Source of the DNA: Malurus cyaneus samueli
Lineage: Eukaryota > Chordata > Aves > Passeriformes > Maluridae
DNA: 64,000 nucleotides
Reading direction: 5' to 3'
Assembly (NCBI GenBank): GCA_009741485.1
Contig: CM019236.1
Coordinates: forward strand, 53,215,278 to 53,279,277
Below are positions 1-12,800 of the stretch, piece after piece. The notes under the pieces were generated by a model, which worked only from the letters and a program-made list of their open reading frames with translations, made no database searches and was not told the origin of the DNA. Positions within the stretch are counted from its first letter, which is position 1. The number at the start of each line of letters is the position of its first letter. A program made the position numbers and the translations under genes.

Positions 1-624
1 ACAAAAGTGAAAAGGAAATTCAAGTGGACATTCCTTAGAAGTAAAAATAAGTAAGTTTTGCTTTAGAGTAAGTTCTGCTTTCATGTACTTACTGATCCCT
101 CCCCAAAATTTTGATTTCTCTAGAAAGGTTCTCAAACACAGAATGTCAAGGCCTTTTGTACATCAGTTAAACATAATGAACAGGTAATCATTCAGCTGGC
201 AAAGCATTTGAACAATTTGGAGCACTATGTTCAAAGAACGAAACTGATGTGAAGCACTAGCAGAGAACACAAAGACCAAAGAGCTTAGAGCCAGAAGAGA
301 CCTGCTAGAAAAACTTGCAAATACCTGATCTGATACAATCTCTGAGCAAAGGAATTTGTCAAGAGAGCTGAACAGACTATCCTTCCAAGGCAGTCCCATT
401 GAACAAGGCAAGGAATTGTGGTAGGACAAGAGCCCTTCTCTCCTCAGTGGGGTTTCCTAATGCACACTCTAACACAGGAATTCCAACAGAACATCACCAG
501 GACCATCTCCCAAGCCTCTGACGTACAAGGTCCTGCATTCAATACTTTGCTATTAGCCGTATGAAGAACCGCACAGACATCCTGGAACAGTACCTGCACC
601 TCAAACAGAAGATATTGAAGATAC
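1..624 (-). other. TRIM36 intron 6, partial
   Basis: I looked for the next TRIM36 exon on the minus strand here and found none. Open frames on both strands have no recognisable domain. I see no repeat in it. Confidence 0.7.
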
Positions 625-878
625 CTGACATGAAGTTGTTTTGCTGTTTGAACAAAACAGGAGGGATCAGTTTCTTTAAGTACTTCTTGAGCATATCCTA
701 CAAGGCCATTATTTTCCAGGAGCCCTTGGTATTCTTCCACTTGTGTTTGCAATTTTTCCAGCCGTATATTCTTAGAGGTTTCAATTGCCCTGAGAGCTGC
801 AGATTTCTTCTCTTCCAGGACATAATACAATTTCTCAAAACTTTGAGATGCTTCTTGTTTAGCTCTTTCACTGTTGCA
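625..878 (-). CDS. TRIM36: TRIM36 coding exon 6 (coiled coil)
   Basis: The exon starts [10 protein letters not shown] after TGCTCCTAG and ends ...TAKQLHV plus two bases of an Arg codon before GTATCT, so it leaves in phase 2. Its charged sequence ([18 protein letters not shown], then [20 protein letters not shown]) is the second part of the coiled coil. The next exon, expected to begin with the IQKA-like segment, is not in positions 1-624. Confidence 0.95.
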
Positions 879-3800
879 CTAGGAGCAAACAAAAGACATT
901 TTAGACAGATTCTATATCACTGTGGCTCTGTACAGAAATGTACTCTAGGCTGTTCAGGACACCACAATAATCTAGTCATCCATTTGACAGACAAGATTAA
1001 TGAGCTTTGTTATGCTGTTCAGCATTGAAAATGAGATCAGCACCCAAGCTAGTCAGAATTTGCTTTCTTTACCAGAGAGTGAAGAGCAGGGACCCATTCC
1101 TCGATTATGTCCTGCATTATGCATTACATTTGTTTTGATAGCTCATGAAAAAGCTCTGTAAAAATTCATCAGTCTCTGAAGTCTTCACACCCAAGAGCCA
1201 GATGCTCTTCCACCTTCCCCAACCACCCTGAGCTGTGGGTCCAGCCCAGTTTCTCATGCACACCCTCTGTAGTGCCACCTCTAACCACTGCCCCGGACAA
1301 AAAGAGCGAAGCACAGAGGCAGTCTGTAATCAAGAAACACCAGTACCAGGCACTCCTACAATTTCTCCTGTGGTGTTTTTCAGCTTCTGTCTGAGCTTCC
1401 AGCTGTGACTGTTCTGCAGGGAGATTTTGCCCTTAATTCTGACTTTCTCAAGGTAAGCAGGCAGCTTTAATAGTGCACCATCACTAATACAGAAATGTCC
1501 TAAGTCTAACCCACTTGTCTTTGGTTAAGGTATCAAGTAAGCTTTATTTCATTTAAAGTTACAGCAGCACCCAAAAACGAACTTCCCTCTGTGTTTTCCA
1601 CACTGGCAGGACTAGGTCTCACCTTGTGTGAGTCCGTACTAACATGAACTGTTCAAAAATTGTTCTAATACTTAACTGAAAAAACCCAAAACTTGAAACA
1701 CTTCACTGAAAAGTGTTGTGAGTCCTTGCTGTGTGTCTACAAAGGCCAACCCACACAACCTGCAAGCCACTCTTACCTCTGTTTCTTTCAGCAACAGATC
1801 CAGCTGTGTGATGTGAGCCTTCACCTGGCTCTCTTTACTGATGAGGTACTCGATATCTTTTGAAAGCTTCTCCTGTTGAAGTAAAACAGTGAGAATTTCA
1901 CACAAAGTGACAACGAACACAGCCAGGTCATCCAGCTGGTCCTCAGTTTATCTAGCCACAAGGACAACAGCCTGACACCAGGCTCAGCAGCAATCCTGTG
2001 CAGAATTGTTCAGTGACCTGCAGTGACTGCAAAGTGACTGTGAGCAAGGCAGGTGGCACAGCCTCTGAGGACAAGAGATAAGAGTGTCAGCTGGCTCTTT
2101 CTTCCCCAGTCACCCAGCAGTCACCCTCTCCTAGGTTAGGAACATGAGGCTTCTGGACATTAAAGTTACAGGAAGGAGTTGTTAGTTATTAACACATTTG
2201 TAGTAAGAGCTGCTAGAAAAAGGAGTGGCTCAAATCACAGACTTAGGAGTGTCTGCACTTCCTTAGCTGCAAGAGTTAGCAGCTGTACAGGAAAAGCCTT
2301 GCAAACTGGTGAGGAGGCCAAAGAGCACAAGGCAGCCTAGTCTGGTCTTTTTTTTTTTCTTTTTTTTTCCTCCTGTGAGCAACAGAGGAAGAAAAGGAAG
2401 AAGAGGAAGTAGATGCAGTCTTTAATAACAAACTGATTTTTGCAAGTCTTCCCCGTTGTGCTGTGCAGATGCAGCTTCAGAAACCATATAAGAAGTCTTA
2501 GCAGGTACTTTATATGCTAATTTTTCAGGACTGCTTCTCAAGTATCAGCTACCACAAACTACCTTTTAAAAAAAATGACTGTAAAGAATTAACTGTGTAT
2601 ACCTTCTGCACAGTCTGTACTGCTGAACAATCAGCTGAGATAAGGTGAAAGCAACTTTTAAGGGGTGATGTTTCAAGCATCACAGCAAATGCATTTAGTT
2701 CCTCAGGCATGCCCTATGTCACACTAACATATACATTAACCAATGCTGCACAACAACACGCCTCAAGACTAGCTCAGGGTCTCCGAAACACACGTCCTGA
2801 CTTCCAGCCAGAGGGAGTTTGACCTTACATCAGAAGTACCCTTTCCCTTCTTAAGGCCAGAGCCAATGATGTTTAATTTTACCTTAAGGGTTTTGTAGGC
2901 AGTGCTCATGGTTGTTACTCTGTGGTTTGCATGACTTCCACCCAGTTTACAAAGATGACAAACAGGCCTCCTGCAGATCTCACAGTACATATTTACCCTC
3001 TCCATTTCATGTTCTGGACACATCAAAATCTGTGGGGGAAAAAAAGGAGAAAAGAGAATACAAAAACTGAGGTTCTCAACAAACAGTCAAAACACCCAAT
3101 CAACCCAAGGCAGCATGTGATTTTGTCAGTGAATTTTTTTTTAATCAGTTTATCTTCTATCTTTTGTATTTGTCAACAGCAGTGAAAGCCAGCAGTTTCT
3201 CAAGGTTTAGTGCAAGCAAACCTCTTAGCAGTGTCTGTGCAGCCTCCACACAGCCAGCAACTTTATGCTAACCCCTGCCCACGTTGTTTGCATGCCTCCA
3301 GCACCCTACACTGCTCCTCAGAGCTGTAAATGCAATATGTAACACACCCAGCCTGTCAAACTTAACCATGCTCATGCCAGCATCTCTTGCAACAGCTATG
3401 AACTCCTTCTTAAATGGAGAGCTGACATAGCACTGTAGCAATTTAAGTCTAAGCTAGATTTTGATAAATCACATAGCCATTGCATTTGGAGCAACAAAGA
3501 GCAGCCACCACCAGCAGCTACAGTCATTTCAAAGACAAAAGACCAGTGTTTCAATCTTCCTCTCTGACTCGAAATACCAGCTGTTCAGTTCAAACAGCAC
3601 TGCAAGAAAGCTGGTGTTAGCTAAAAATCATCTTTCAAAAACTGAATATGTTGAAATAAATGCTCAAAGTGTTAAAGAAAGTGTTGCTCAAGTCCAAGCT
3701 CAGGCAATAGATTAAATCATATAAGACCTCTGGTGCGTGTGTTAATTTAAAGAAACAAACAATGCTTTGCTTCATTCTAGAGTACTGAAAGACAACATTT

Positions 3801-6800
3801 GGGTCATCTATTCCACAGAAGCTGCCAAAGAGGAGCTTTTGAGGAAGCTTTTCAGTTTCAATATGCCCCGACACAAGAAATGTCAGAAAAGGAAATAAAA
3901 ATAGAGAATTGTGAGCAGCACAAATATAGACACAATACGCTAAAACCTGACACCAACTTTCAAGTCCCAGATGTTAGCTCAGGCTATGGTAAGTAGCCCA
4001 AAGACACCAGTCTCACCAGCCCGTCAGTACATTAAGATAATCATCAAGCCAAATATGCAACTAGTTGTTAGCAGTCAATGCAATCCCATTCGCATTGACT
4101 ACTGGATTTGGAAGGAACTAAAAAAAGGGGGAAAAGGAAGCCGCCAAGAAAATCAGCTGCGCTGGCAAACATCTCCAAAAATTACAGTCATTCAGTTAGT
4201 CTGTGGAAGTAACTTTTCCACAGCAGTGTACAGCCACACCTCACAGACAACCTGTATTTTTATTCATATCCTGAAAGAAGCAAGAATTACAGCCTGCAAG
4301 CGAGAGACAGCAGAGGTCACCAGACTGCCTTGTCTAGTTCTCTCAAAACTCAAGAACAATCAGCCCAGTGTGTTCTCCCCCCATCCCCACCACACACACT
4401 CCAAAGTGCTCTCCACCCTGGTTGTAAATCGAAGTGATGACTGAAAACATTGTTTAGGAAACCAAGAAATACTCCATGCTTTCAGCTCAGGTCTTGAAAA
4501 TGCAGTGCAATGAAAAATGCAGTTTTCTTTCTTTATATTAAGTTCAAACAGTCCTTAGAAAAGTTCCTATAAGCACACAATAAAGATCAGCTTACTGCTG
4601 TTGGGAAGGTTTGAAAAAGTGGATACACCTAAAGTTGATTTAACTGTATTATGCTTTCCTCTTTTTTTCCCTCTTTCTGTTTTCACATATAATTAGAAAT
4701 GCTAAATCCCACATGTGCACACATACTCAACACTGTGTCAGAACAATCTAAACCGCTTCAATCCAATTTGCTCTGCTTCAAGAGAATTCAGCTACCGACT
4801 TAATCCTGAATTCAGTCAGCATGAAGTATAAAGGTGCCCTGTGGTGTCCGTTTATGAGTGCACAAGGATCACAAGATGCCTTTGGCATTTTCAAATAGCA
4901 ATGTTGCAGCTGCAAGGATTTAGATACCAGAGAAGTGAAATTTTTAAGGAGTTGTGCAACATTTTAAAGCAAGAGCAAGAAGACAGCACGCAAACTTACA
5001 CATTTCTCATTTATCCAAGAGAGGGACATTTCACATAATGTGTGTGAGCACATTTTACAGCATATGAGGCATGTGCTCACTTTTAACTGCAATCAATGTG
5101 CTACACTCAAGAAAAACAGCACCAATGGGCTTCTGGATGTTCACTATCTGCCGGCTTGATCACTTTACAGGCTCAAATTTTTCCAGACTCAGAGGAAGGT
5201 CTACCATCAGTCCAGAACTTCTTACACATTGCACATTAATCAAATTTAATTAATTTAATCATAATTAATCAGGACTCCTTGACCATCAGCATTTCTGGCA
5301 TCTGTGGAACCCCCAGCAAGGAGGCACAGGCACACAGCAGGTGCTGGGACATTAAGCCCAGTTGTGGCTCCTGGTTAGCAATACGGCATCAGTGACATGC
5401 AACATCAGTGACATTAAATTTAATTGTTCAATAAGGCACTGCCACATACTGCACCATGCTTAAGCAGGAGACACAAAAGTAGCAGCATTTTGCAATCACT
5501 CTGCTATGCCTGAAGGCAGCAATAGCAGCACCAGTATATAAAGAGAAATTCTGCTATTACATTTTTATCTCTTCTGCTATAAATAAAAAAGTAATGGTGT
5601 AATAACAAGGGAGACCTTAACTCCTCCTTTTGCTGCAAGGAAGGAGAGGAAGATGTTTTGTGATGGATCAAGTTCAGGCATAAAGCATCCAAAGAGGATG
5701 TGCCGAAAAGGGGCACAGAAGAGACCAGGTGTGTTGAAGTTTTTAAGTTTACCACACACAGGAATCCCCCCAGGTAGTCCCATTCTAGACGGTCACAAGC
5801 ATTGTGCTAAAAACACTAAGGCTGGGGATTCAATCCTAATATGAACCATTCACTTAAGAGCTGGACTTTATGATCCTCATGGATCCCTTTCAATTCAGAA
5901 TATTCCAAGATCTATGATCATTAAGTCTTAAAAAAAATAAAAAAAAAACTGAAATCACAAGTAACACAATCCATTCCGCAAAATAAAAATACCCTCATTT
6001 TTATGAGAGCCTTCAAATATATTCTCAATGTCCCCTTCAATGACAACCACTTGACCATCAGCAAGAAAAAAATCTTGTGGTTCATTCAGTAAACAGTCAA
6101 TAAAGCAATAATGGTCCCAAAAAGCAACTACCACTGTACAGATATGTCTGAAGCTACATGAGACTGCTGCAACCCAAATTCTGTAAGGTACAGGATACTC
6201 ACCTTGGGTCTGAAGTTGGTGGTTGGTCCTACATACTCATGCTGGGCTTTCACAGTCCCCCAAGGATGGTGTATTTTGAAACATTCATTGCAGTAGCTTG
6301 CACTGCAGTCCATGCAGCTCTTTGTGGACTCCTGAGGTGGAGGTTTGCAGAAATCACACATAATAGCAATGGCTGCCCTGGCTGCCTGTCTGTACCTTTC
6401 CACAATTGTTTCCAAAGTGAAGTTGCGAAATAATCCATTGATGCCACGTTCTCCGAGATCAATATCCCGCTGGCAACCCGGACAAGGAAACAGAGTCGAT
6501 CTAGGAGTCAGTGAATTGCGTTTTCTGCCTGTGTAGACACCAAAACCCAATTTAGGATGAGCATAAAACATATTGGTTTAGATTTTAAAAGAAGCACAAG
6601 AACTTATGAACAAAGTCCAGACTGTGGCACATCATCCAAACCAGTACAACACCAATTCATGTGCAGTCTGCCAAGCCAAAGAGAATACAATTGCCCTGAC
6701 AAGGTAGTGCAAAGTCTGACTCCAAGGGACATCACAAACTACTCCTCTAAACCTTAATTCCATGTGAAGACAGAATTTGAACAGGTAAATTAATCTTTAT

Positions 6801-9800
6801 CTAATATTGAGTATACTCAAGCTCTGGCCTTTTGAAACAGTGAACACAAAGCCTTGTGGAAGCCAGGTGGTTTTAGACTAACTGGCTGTCCATACAGAGA
6901 GCAAAGAAAGATGCTTACTCCCAGAGCAAAACAAATTACTCCCAGAAAAATATAGCTAGCTTTGTGCTCCCTGGTGCTTGCTTTGGCTGAGTCAAACTTA
7001 ATTTACTTATCCCAAGAGACTTCATAAAAAAAACCAGGAAAATGAGGGAATGGTATGACATCTCAACCAAATAATTTAGTCAAAAAATGCAGAGGCTGAC
7101 TTGGCCCCTGCTGAAAGGCCTTGGTAAAGGAGGGCTGTTAAATAAACCCTGTACACCAAAGGGGAGTCTGAGGTAGTTATGTCTGAGAGGCTCCTCTACC
7201 CTGAACTGAGGAACCACAGATCTCCACTGTTACACAAGGGTACATCTGTCTTTATTAATTTCTAAACAGGGAATGGCAGAAAAGCTGCACTGCTACCAAA
7301 CAGCTACACTGGAATTTCCCCCTCTCTCCAAAATAAAATCACAGCCTCAAGAAAAGCCACTACTCTAAGGAGCCTTTTGAGTCTGTTAGGAGGATGGCTC
7401 ACACAGACTCAGAGGTTATTCACAAGATAATGCTCTTGAGGTTATCAAATTAGGAGTGCATCCCGTCTCACTCATGAACCCACAGGATGCAAGTACCAGA
7501 AAGAATCCTTTAGTTATTTCAAAAGAGGCTAAGCCAGTCTTTAGGCTTAACTTGTATCCTCTCAGCTTCCCCTTAAAAAGAAACAAAAAAAATCCATCTT
7601 CTGTAGTGTTGGTGTATTAAGATGTCTTTTGGAGTACTCCATGTTGGTATAACTAACTGGTCCTGATTTCATCTGGGTTAGATAATTTTCTTCTTAGTAG
7701 CTGGTACAGTGCAGTGGTCTGGATTCAGTATGAGAATAATATTACACACTGATGTTTTGGCTGTTGCTAAGCAGTGCTTACCCTAAATCCAGGACTTTTT
7801 GGTTTTCCATGCTTCACCAGTGAGCAGGTGCACAAAAAGCCAGAAGGGAGAACAGTCAGGACAGCTGACCCAAACTGGCCAAAGGGATATTCCATTCCAT
7901 AGCATATAATGTCCAGTACATAAACTGGGGACAGTCAACCCTCGTGGAATCCAGGAGGGCTGGATTGCTGCTCAGGGACAGGCTGTACACTGGGCAGTGG
8001 GTAAACAACTGTATTATGCATAATTCGTTTCTCTTGGATTTTATTTCTCCCTCTCTTTTGTATTACTTTTGCATTTGCATTTTTTTTCCTGACTTCACAT
8101 TTTTTTAATACTTACTTGAAGAGAATTAATTACTGCACATCTTGCAGTACCTGTAACTTGGCATACACAGTAACACACGCATGCAAGGCACAGCAACAGC
8201 AGTGAAACACAAATTGTATTTCCAGTGTATGCTCCAAGCTAGCACTGCACACAGGAACACAGAGAAATCTTCTACATGGACTTCTACAACGTCCTAAACA
8301 AAAAGATGACTTCACATGCACTTCGCCATGCAGACAACAGCTACAAAAGGAGCTAGAAATACATACATTTGCTGAAACTAAGAAAATAATCATACAGTGT
8401 GGCACATATTGGGACTCCCTACAAGTAGAATGCTACAGCAGAGAGCAAACAATGACAAAGCAAGAAAACAAGAGAAAGAAAAAACGTGGTGCAGTGGTCA
8501 AGTTTTAAAATACAATCTGAATTCGTATCCATCCCAATGGAGGCCTTTCATTCTGCCTGTGGTGGACCGAAATGAGACTGTCAACATGAGCCATGCTCTG
8601 CAAAGACTGGTGACATTGTTTACGGAAAGCAATCCAGTTTCAAGAAGTCCTGCATACCTTCAGATGTCTCATCCCTTTTCACTGACAGCACTTTGAGAAT
8701 CTAAGCTGGGTTTTTTTTTTCCTGTTTTAAACCCCAGAAGTTTATTTGCAAACCTTCTTGGCGTGTTCTGCCACTTCAATACTCAAAAGTAACGAAATAC
8801 ATTATCTTTTTGCCTAATAGCCTTAAAATATGAACATTCCAGTTTGCTTTCAGCTTAGAGGATTTTATACTCATATTTTAAGAAGAAAGGACTGATGAAG
8901 TAACTACTTTGGACACTATCTTTCCTATCTGTCTTGTGCCCAGTTTGCTAAATGTGAATTCTGCTTATAGCAAAAAAAACCTCAACAAAAAAAAAAAAAT
9001 AAAAGCACACACAAAAAAAAACATAGAGCAACAACTCCCCTGGATTCTGCAGACATATTAGATTGCAACTCAGAGAAACTCAGGTATTTACCATATTCTC
9101 TTCTACACTTTGCCAATTCAGTTTATAACAAACAAATATGCATTTTGTGAAATATTAGGAATCATCACATGAAATTTTCCACGGTGGTTTGTAAACTGAT
9201 TGCTCCACTTGCAGTAAGTTGCTCAATCAGTAACAAAAAAAATTATAACATACACTCATGCTCAGACTCACAATATCACCACACAGATTGCAAGACTCAA
9301 ACAAGGAGCAATCTTAAGTATGTCTTAAAGATAAAATTTAGACATCATCTTCCCAAGGAAGGTACCAACACATAAAAAGTCCAAGCTGCAGTTGGTAGTT
9401 TGCAAAGGGATAAGACATCTTAAAGATAAAGTTGTGTTTTCCAAGTAAACAGCATTACCAGAATTATGGTTGTGAGATATGGACATTAAATGTATGAAAG
9501 TTCAAAAAAAAAAAAAAAGATTTAAAAGTCAACTGGATTCTCTTTAAAGTTTGAGGGTCTTTTTAAATCAAGTGTGTACTACCACCCTGTAACTCAATTA
9601 AAGCTTTTAAAGGGACTTCTAGGGGAAGAAAAAAGGGAACGGGGAAAAGGCGATAGGGATAGCAGGGGGAAGAGAGAAAGAGGGAAGGGGAAGAAAAACA
9701 AGAGCGGGGGAGGAGGGAGGGAAGGAGAAAGGGAAGAGGGGAGATGGGAAAACAGAGGGGAGAAGGAAGATGCGAGAGAAAGGGAGAAGGAAAGGGGAAA

Positions 9801-12800
9801 GCGGGGAGAGGGAAGAGGACAGGTGGAAGGGGAGAAAAGAAAATGGAGATGGAAAAGTGGGGAGGGGAAAGAGGAAAGGGGAAATGGGAGAGGGGAGAGG
9901 TCTCCATAGAGAAGCCAGTAAAGTATAAAATGTTACTTTGACACTTCAGTTGTTCACAAATCAAAGTGCTTTCTGCAAAAAGAGCAGACAAGGACAGATT
10001 CCCAAGAGGACTGATGGTATCATATGGTATCTGTTTCATGACACTTACAGCCCTCAACTGAGGCAATTCAAACTTCCTCTTCCGATCAGCTGCTCTGTCC
10101 TCCACTGAGTGTGAAATTCGGATTTGTATTTATCTCAGTTCACACCTCCCTTGAAGGAGGCCATATTCCTAAGGATTGCTCTTGTGTCTGCCAATACAGC
10201 GGCAACAAAGAGTTAGGGGATTTTTTTCCCCTGTTTTTGCAGACCATCCCATTAAAAAAAAATAAATCAGTATTAAAATAGTCCAAACTCTTTTAATATT
10301 GGCTGAGCTACTCAGATGAGCTCAGTTGGGGAAATGAGATATAACACTGGCTAACCTTTAACCTGACTGTGTCATTAGACACACCAAATACTACAAGTCT
10401 GTAAGTGTAACATGTTTAGTTTACCTCACATATTCATGTGCTAAATCGTGAGATGCAGAACTACCTACTCATGTCAACATAGTGTAAATTTCAATCTGCT
10501 CTTCATCAAATTAAGCAGCTCAGACACAATAAAGAACCAATGTTGCATTCCATTTAAACATGATGGCCAAACATGACCTCTAAACATTAGAAAGATCTGT
10601 CCTATAATCACAGTTCATTACCAGTAAGACAACAGTTTCACTGAAGCGTAAACAAGTAAACTCCGGAAAATTAAAAAAACAGGGGTGGAGGAGGTGGTGT
10701 GGTGACTGCTGGGCTTTTGTGTGCACTTTTGCACCCACCAGTTTATATCTGGTCACACAAACACACAAGGAAAAAAAATATCATCTAATCCTTAAGTGAA
10801 TTCCAGTCCAGTTGACCTTTAAATCAGTCTTGCACAGAATGAAAAGCTGTCCTTATAGAACTTCTTTGCTGTATCTTTGCTCACTGCAAAAGCCTTTTTG
10901 TGGACTTGACCACTGACAAAAAGCTATATGCTAACCAACAATATTTAACTCGAGATCTAAATGCTAGACTATGTGTAGCTAACACAAGAAGTGAAGCATT
11001 TCTACCTCTGCACCCAAAAGACCTCCTCTGTGAGGCTGCAAACAATGAACAGAGAGCTGTTTAGACATCAAAAAATGAGATATACCATTGGTTTACAATG
11101 GTTCAAATGAAAAGCATCAACTCTTTTCTCTCCTGTGGCTGTTAAACTCCTGCAGGGTTGAAAGGCAAGAATGTTTAATTTCCTAGCATATCAAACAAAT
11201 GTAATATTTAAGCAGAACAGGAAAAGGGAGAAAGAAGGCATTGAGGGGGACGGGCACAGGGAGAAATATTTCAAACATTTGTACAAGTGTCAACAAAACC
11301 ACATTAGATGCTTTAATTACACCAACACTGTAATTACAGTAACATTAGAGATAATGGAACAGCAATAAGAAATAGCCTTCATTTTCATGTTCTATACAGC
11401 ACGATTTATTTTAATTAAAATTATTTTAAATACAATATAAACAGGAGTATTTTCAAACCAACACACTGGATTTTAAGCAGCACATATACTCTATTTCAAC
11501 GAGTTCCATCCTTTTTAGGTTAAAATTAATGGTACTTGCAAATGCAAGCTCTGTGTGCACAACAAATACAGAACATGGACTAGCTCCTTCTGGCACACAA
11601 AAAAATTTAAATACCAAAACCATTTAAAATAGATTACATTCCTTATGGAGACATCAGGGATTCTTCAAGTAGGAAAAAAAAACTACAGAAAAAACCCATA
11701 GTGAAAGGAGGGTGTCATATGCATTTTGAAACGTGACACTGATGTCTTGACACTGACAGGCACTGCACAAGCAGCCAGAAAGTCTGGTGTTTTGGTTTTT
11801 TTTCACATGTGAGACCTCACTCTGGATGTTTTCTGAACATTTTCTCTCCTATGGAGCTGTTTTCTTGCAAATGCCCCTACAGATCAGAAAGCCAATTTAG
11901 CAAAGCAGTGCACAGTATGCGTACTCCAGATGCGAGATAACAACCGTGCAAATGTAAATTGCAGGCCAGTGACCAGTGCTGGTACCAAACTGGTCTCAAA
12001 GCCAATCTCACAGTTGACACAGCAATGGAGCTCTAACACCCATAACATTAGAAGTAAAGACAGTGTAACCTCATTTTACAAATGTATTCTTTAATGCTTC
12101 CATTTCCATATGTTTTTCATTCTGTAAATTTGAACTGTCTGAGATGATAATTTTCCTATGATGTGCCTCTGCCCAATGCTCTTTGAGGTAAGAGGGGGGA
12201 AGCTCATTATTTCCAAGTCTCAACTCTCTCTTGCTACTCATCAAACAGGTCTTTAGAAGAGCAATCACCTCTCTACCAGCAGATCAGACGAGGAGATGTA
12301 CTCCCATCAGTTTGCTGAGATGATGTCAGACTACAGTGGATTTAAAGATTACAACTGCAATAACTTGTGCACATGTATCTCAGGACAGGGTGGTGGCAGC
12401 ATGAGGGAGTACCAAGAACTGGTGTCTTTTTGGTTATCAAACTGATCTGAAAGAGTACCTGCCCTAACCATTCACTAGTCGTTTAAAAGAAGTTGGTGAA
12501 ATTGCGCATCTGATCTGTGAAAACTGGGAAGGATGAACTTTAATCTAAATGTTAAATGTAAGATAGAGCTTTAGAGTTTGTCCTGCTTGTAACTCATCTA
12601 GAGCACCGGGAAGTGTGGTTTTAAAGTGGATTATTATGTCAGAAGGCTAAAAGCCAAGATGAGGTATCTTTCAAAGCACTTTCAGTGCATCTGTGTAAAA
12701 GCAGATCAACTCATCCATGGATTACACAGACTGTGAGAATCTCTCTAGCATGATAACACAAAGAGCATGAGGAGTCCTACAGCTAAGCACTATTTAAATC

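Noticed and set aside
9563..10105. 180-codon minus-strand open frame beginning [15 protein letters not shown]
   Set aside because: Most of it is the translated pyrimidine side of the purine tract (Ser/Pro/Phe/Leu only). The first 20 residues end near a GTAAGT, but I recognise no homology and TRIM36 exons 2 and 3 join in phase without it.
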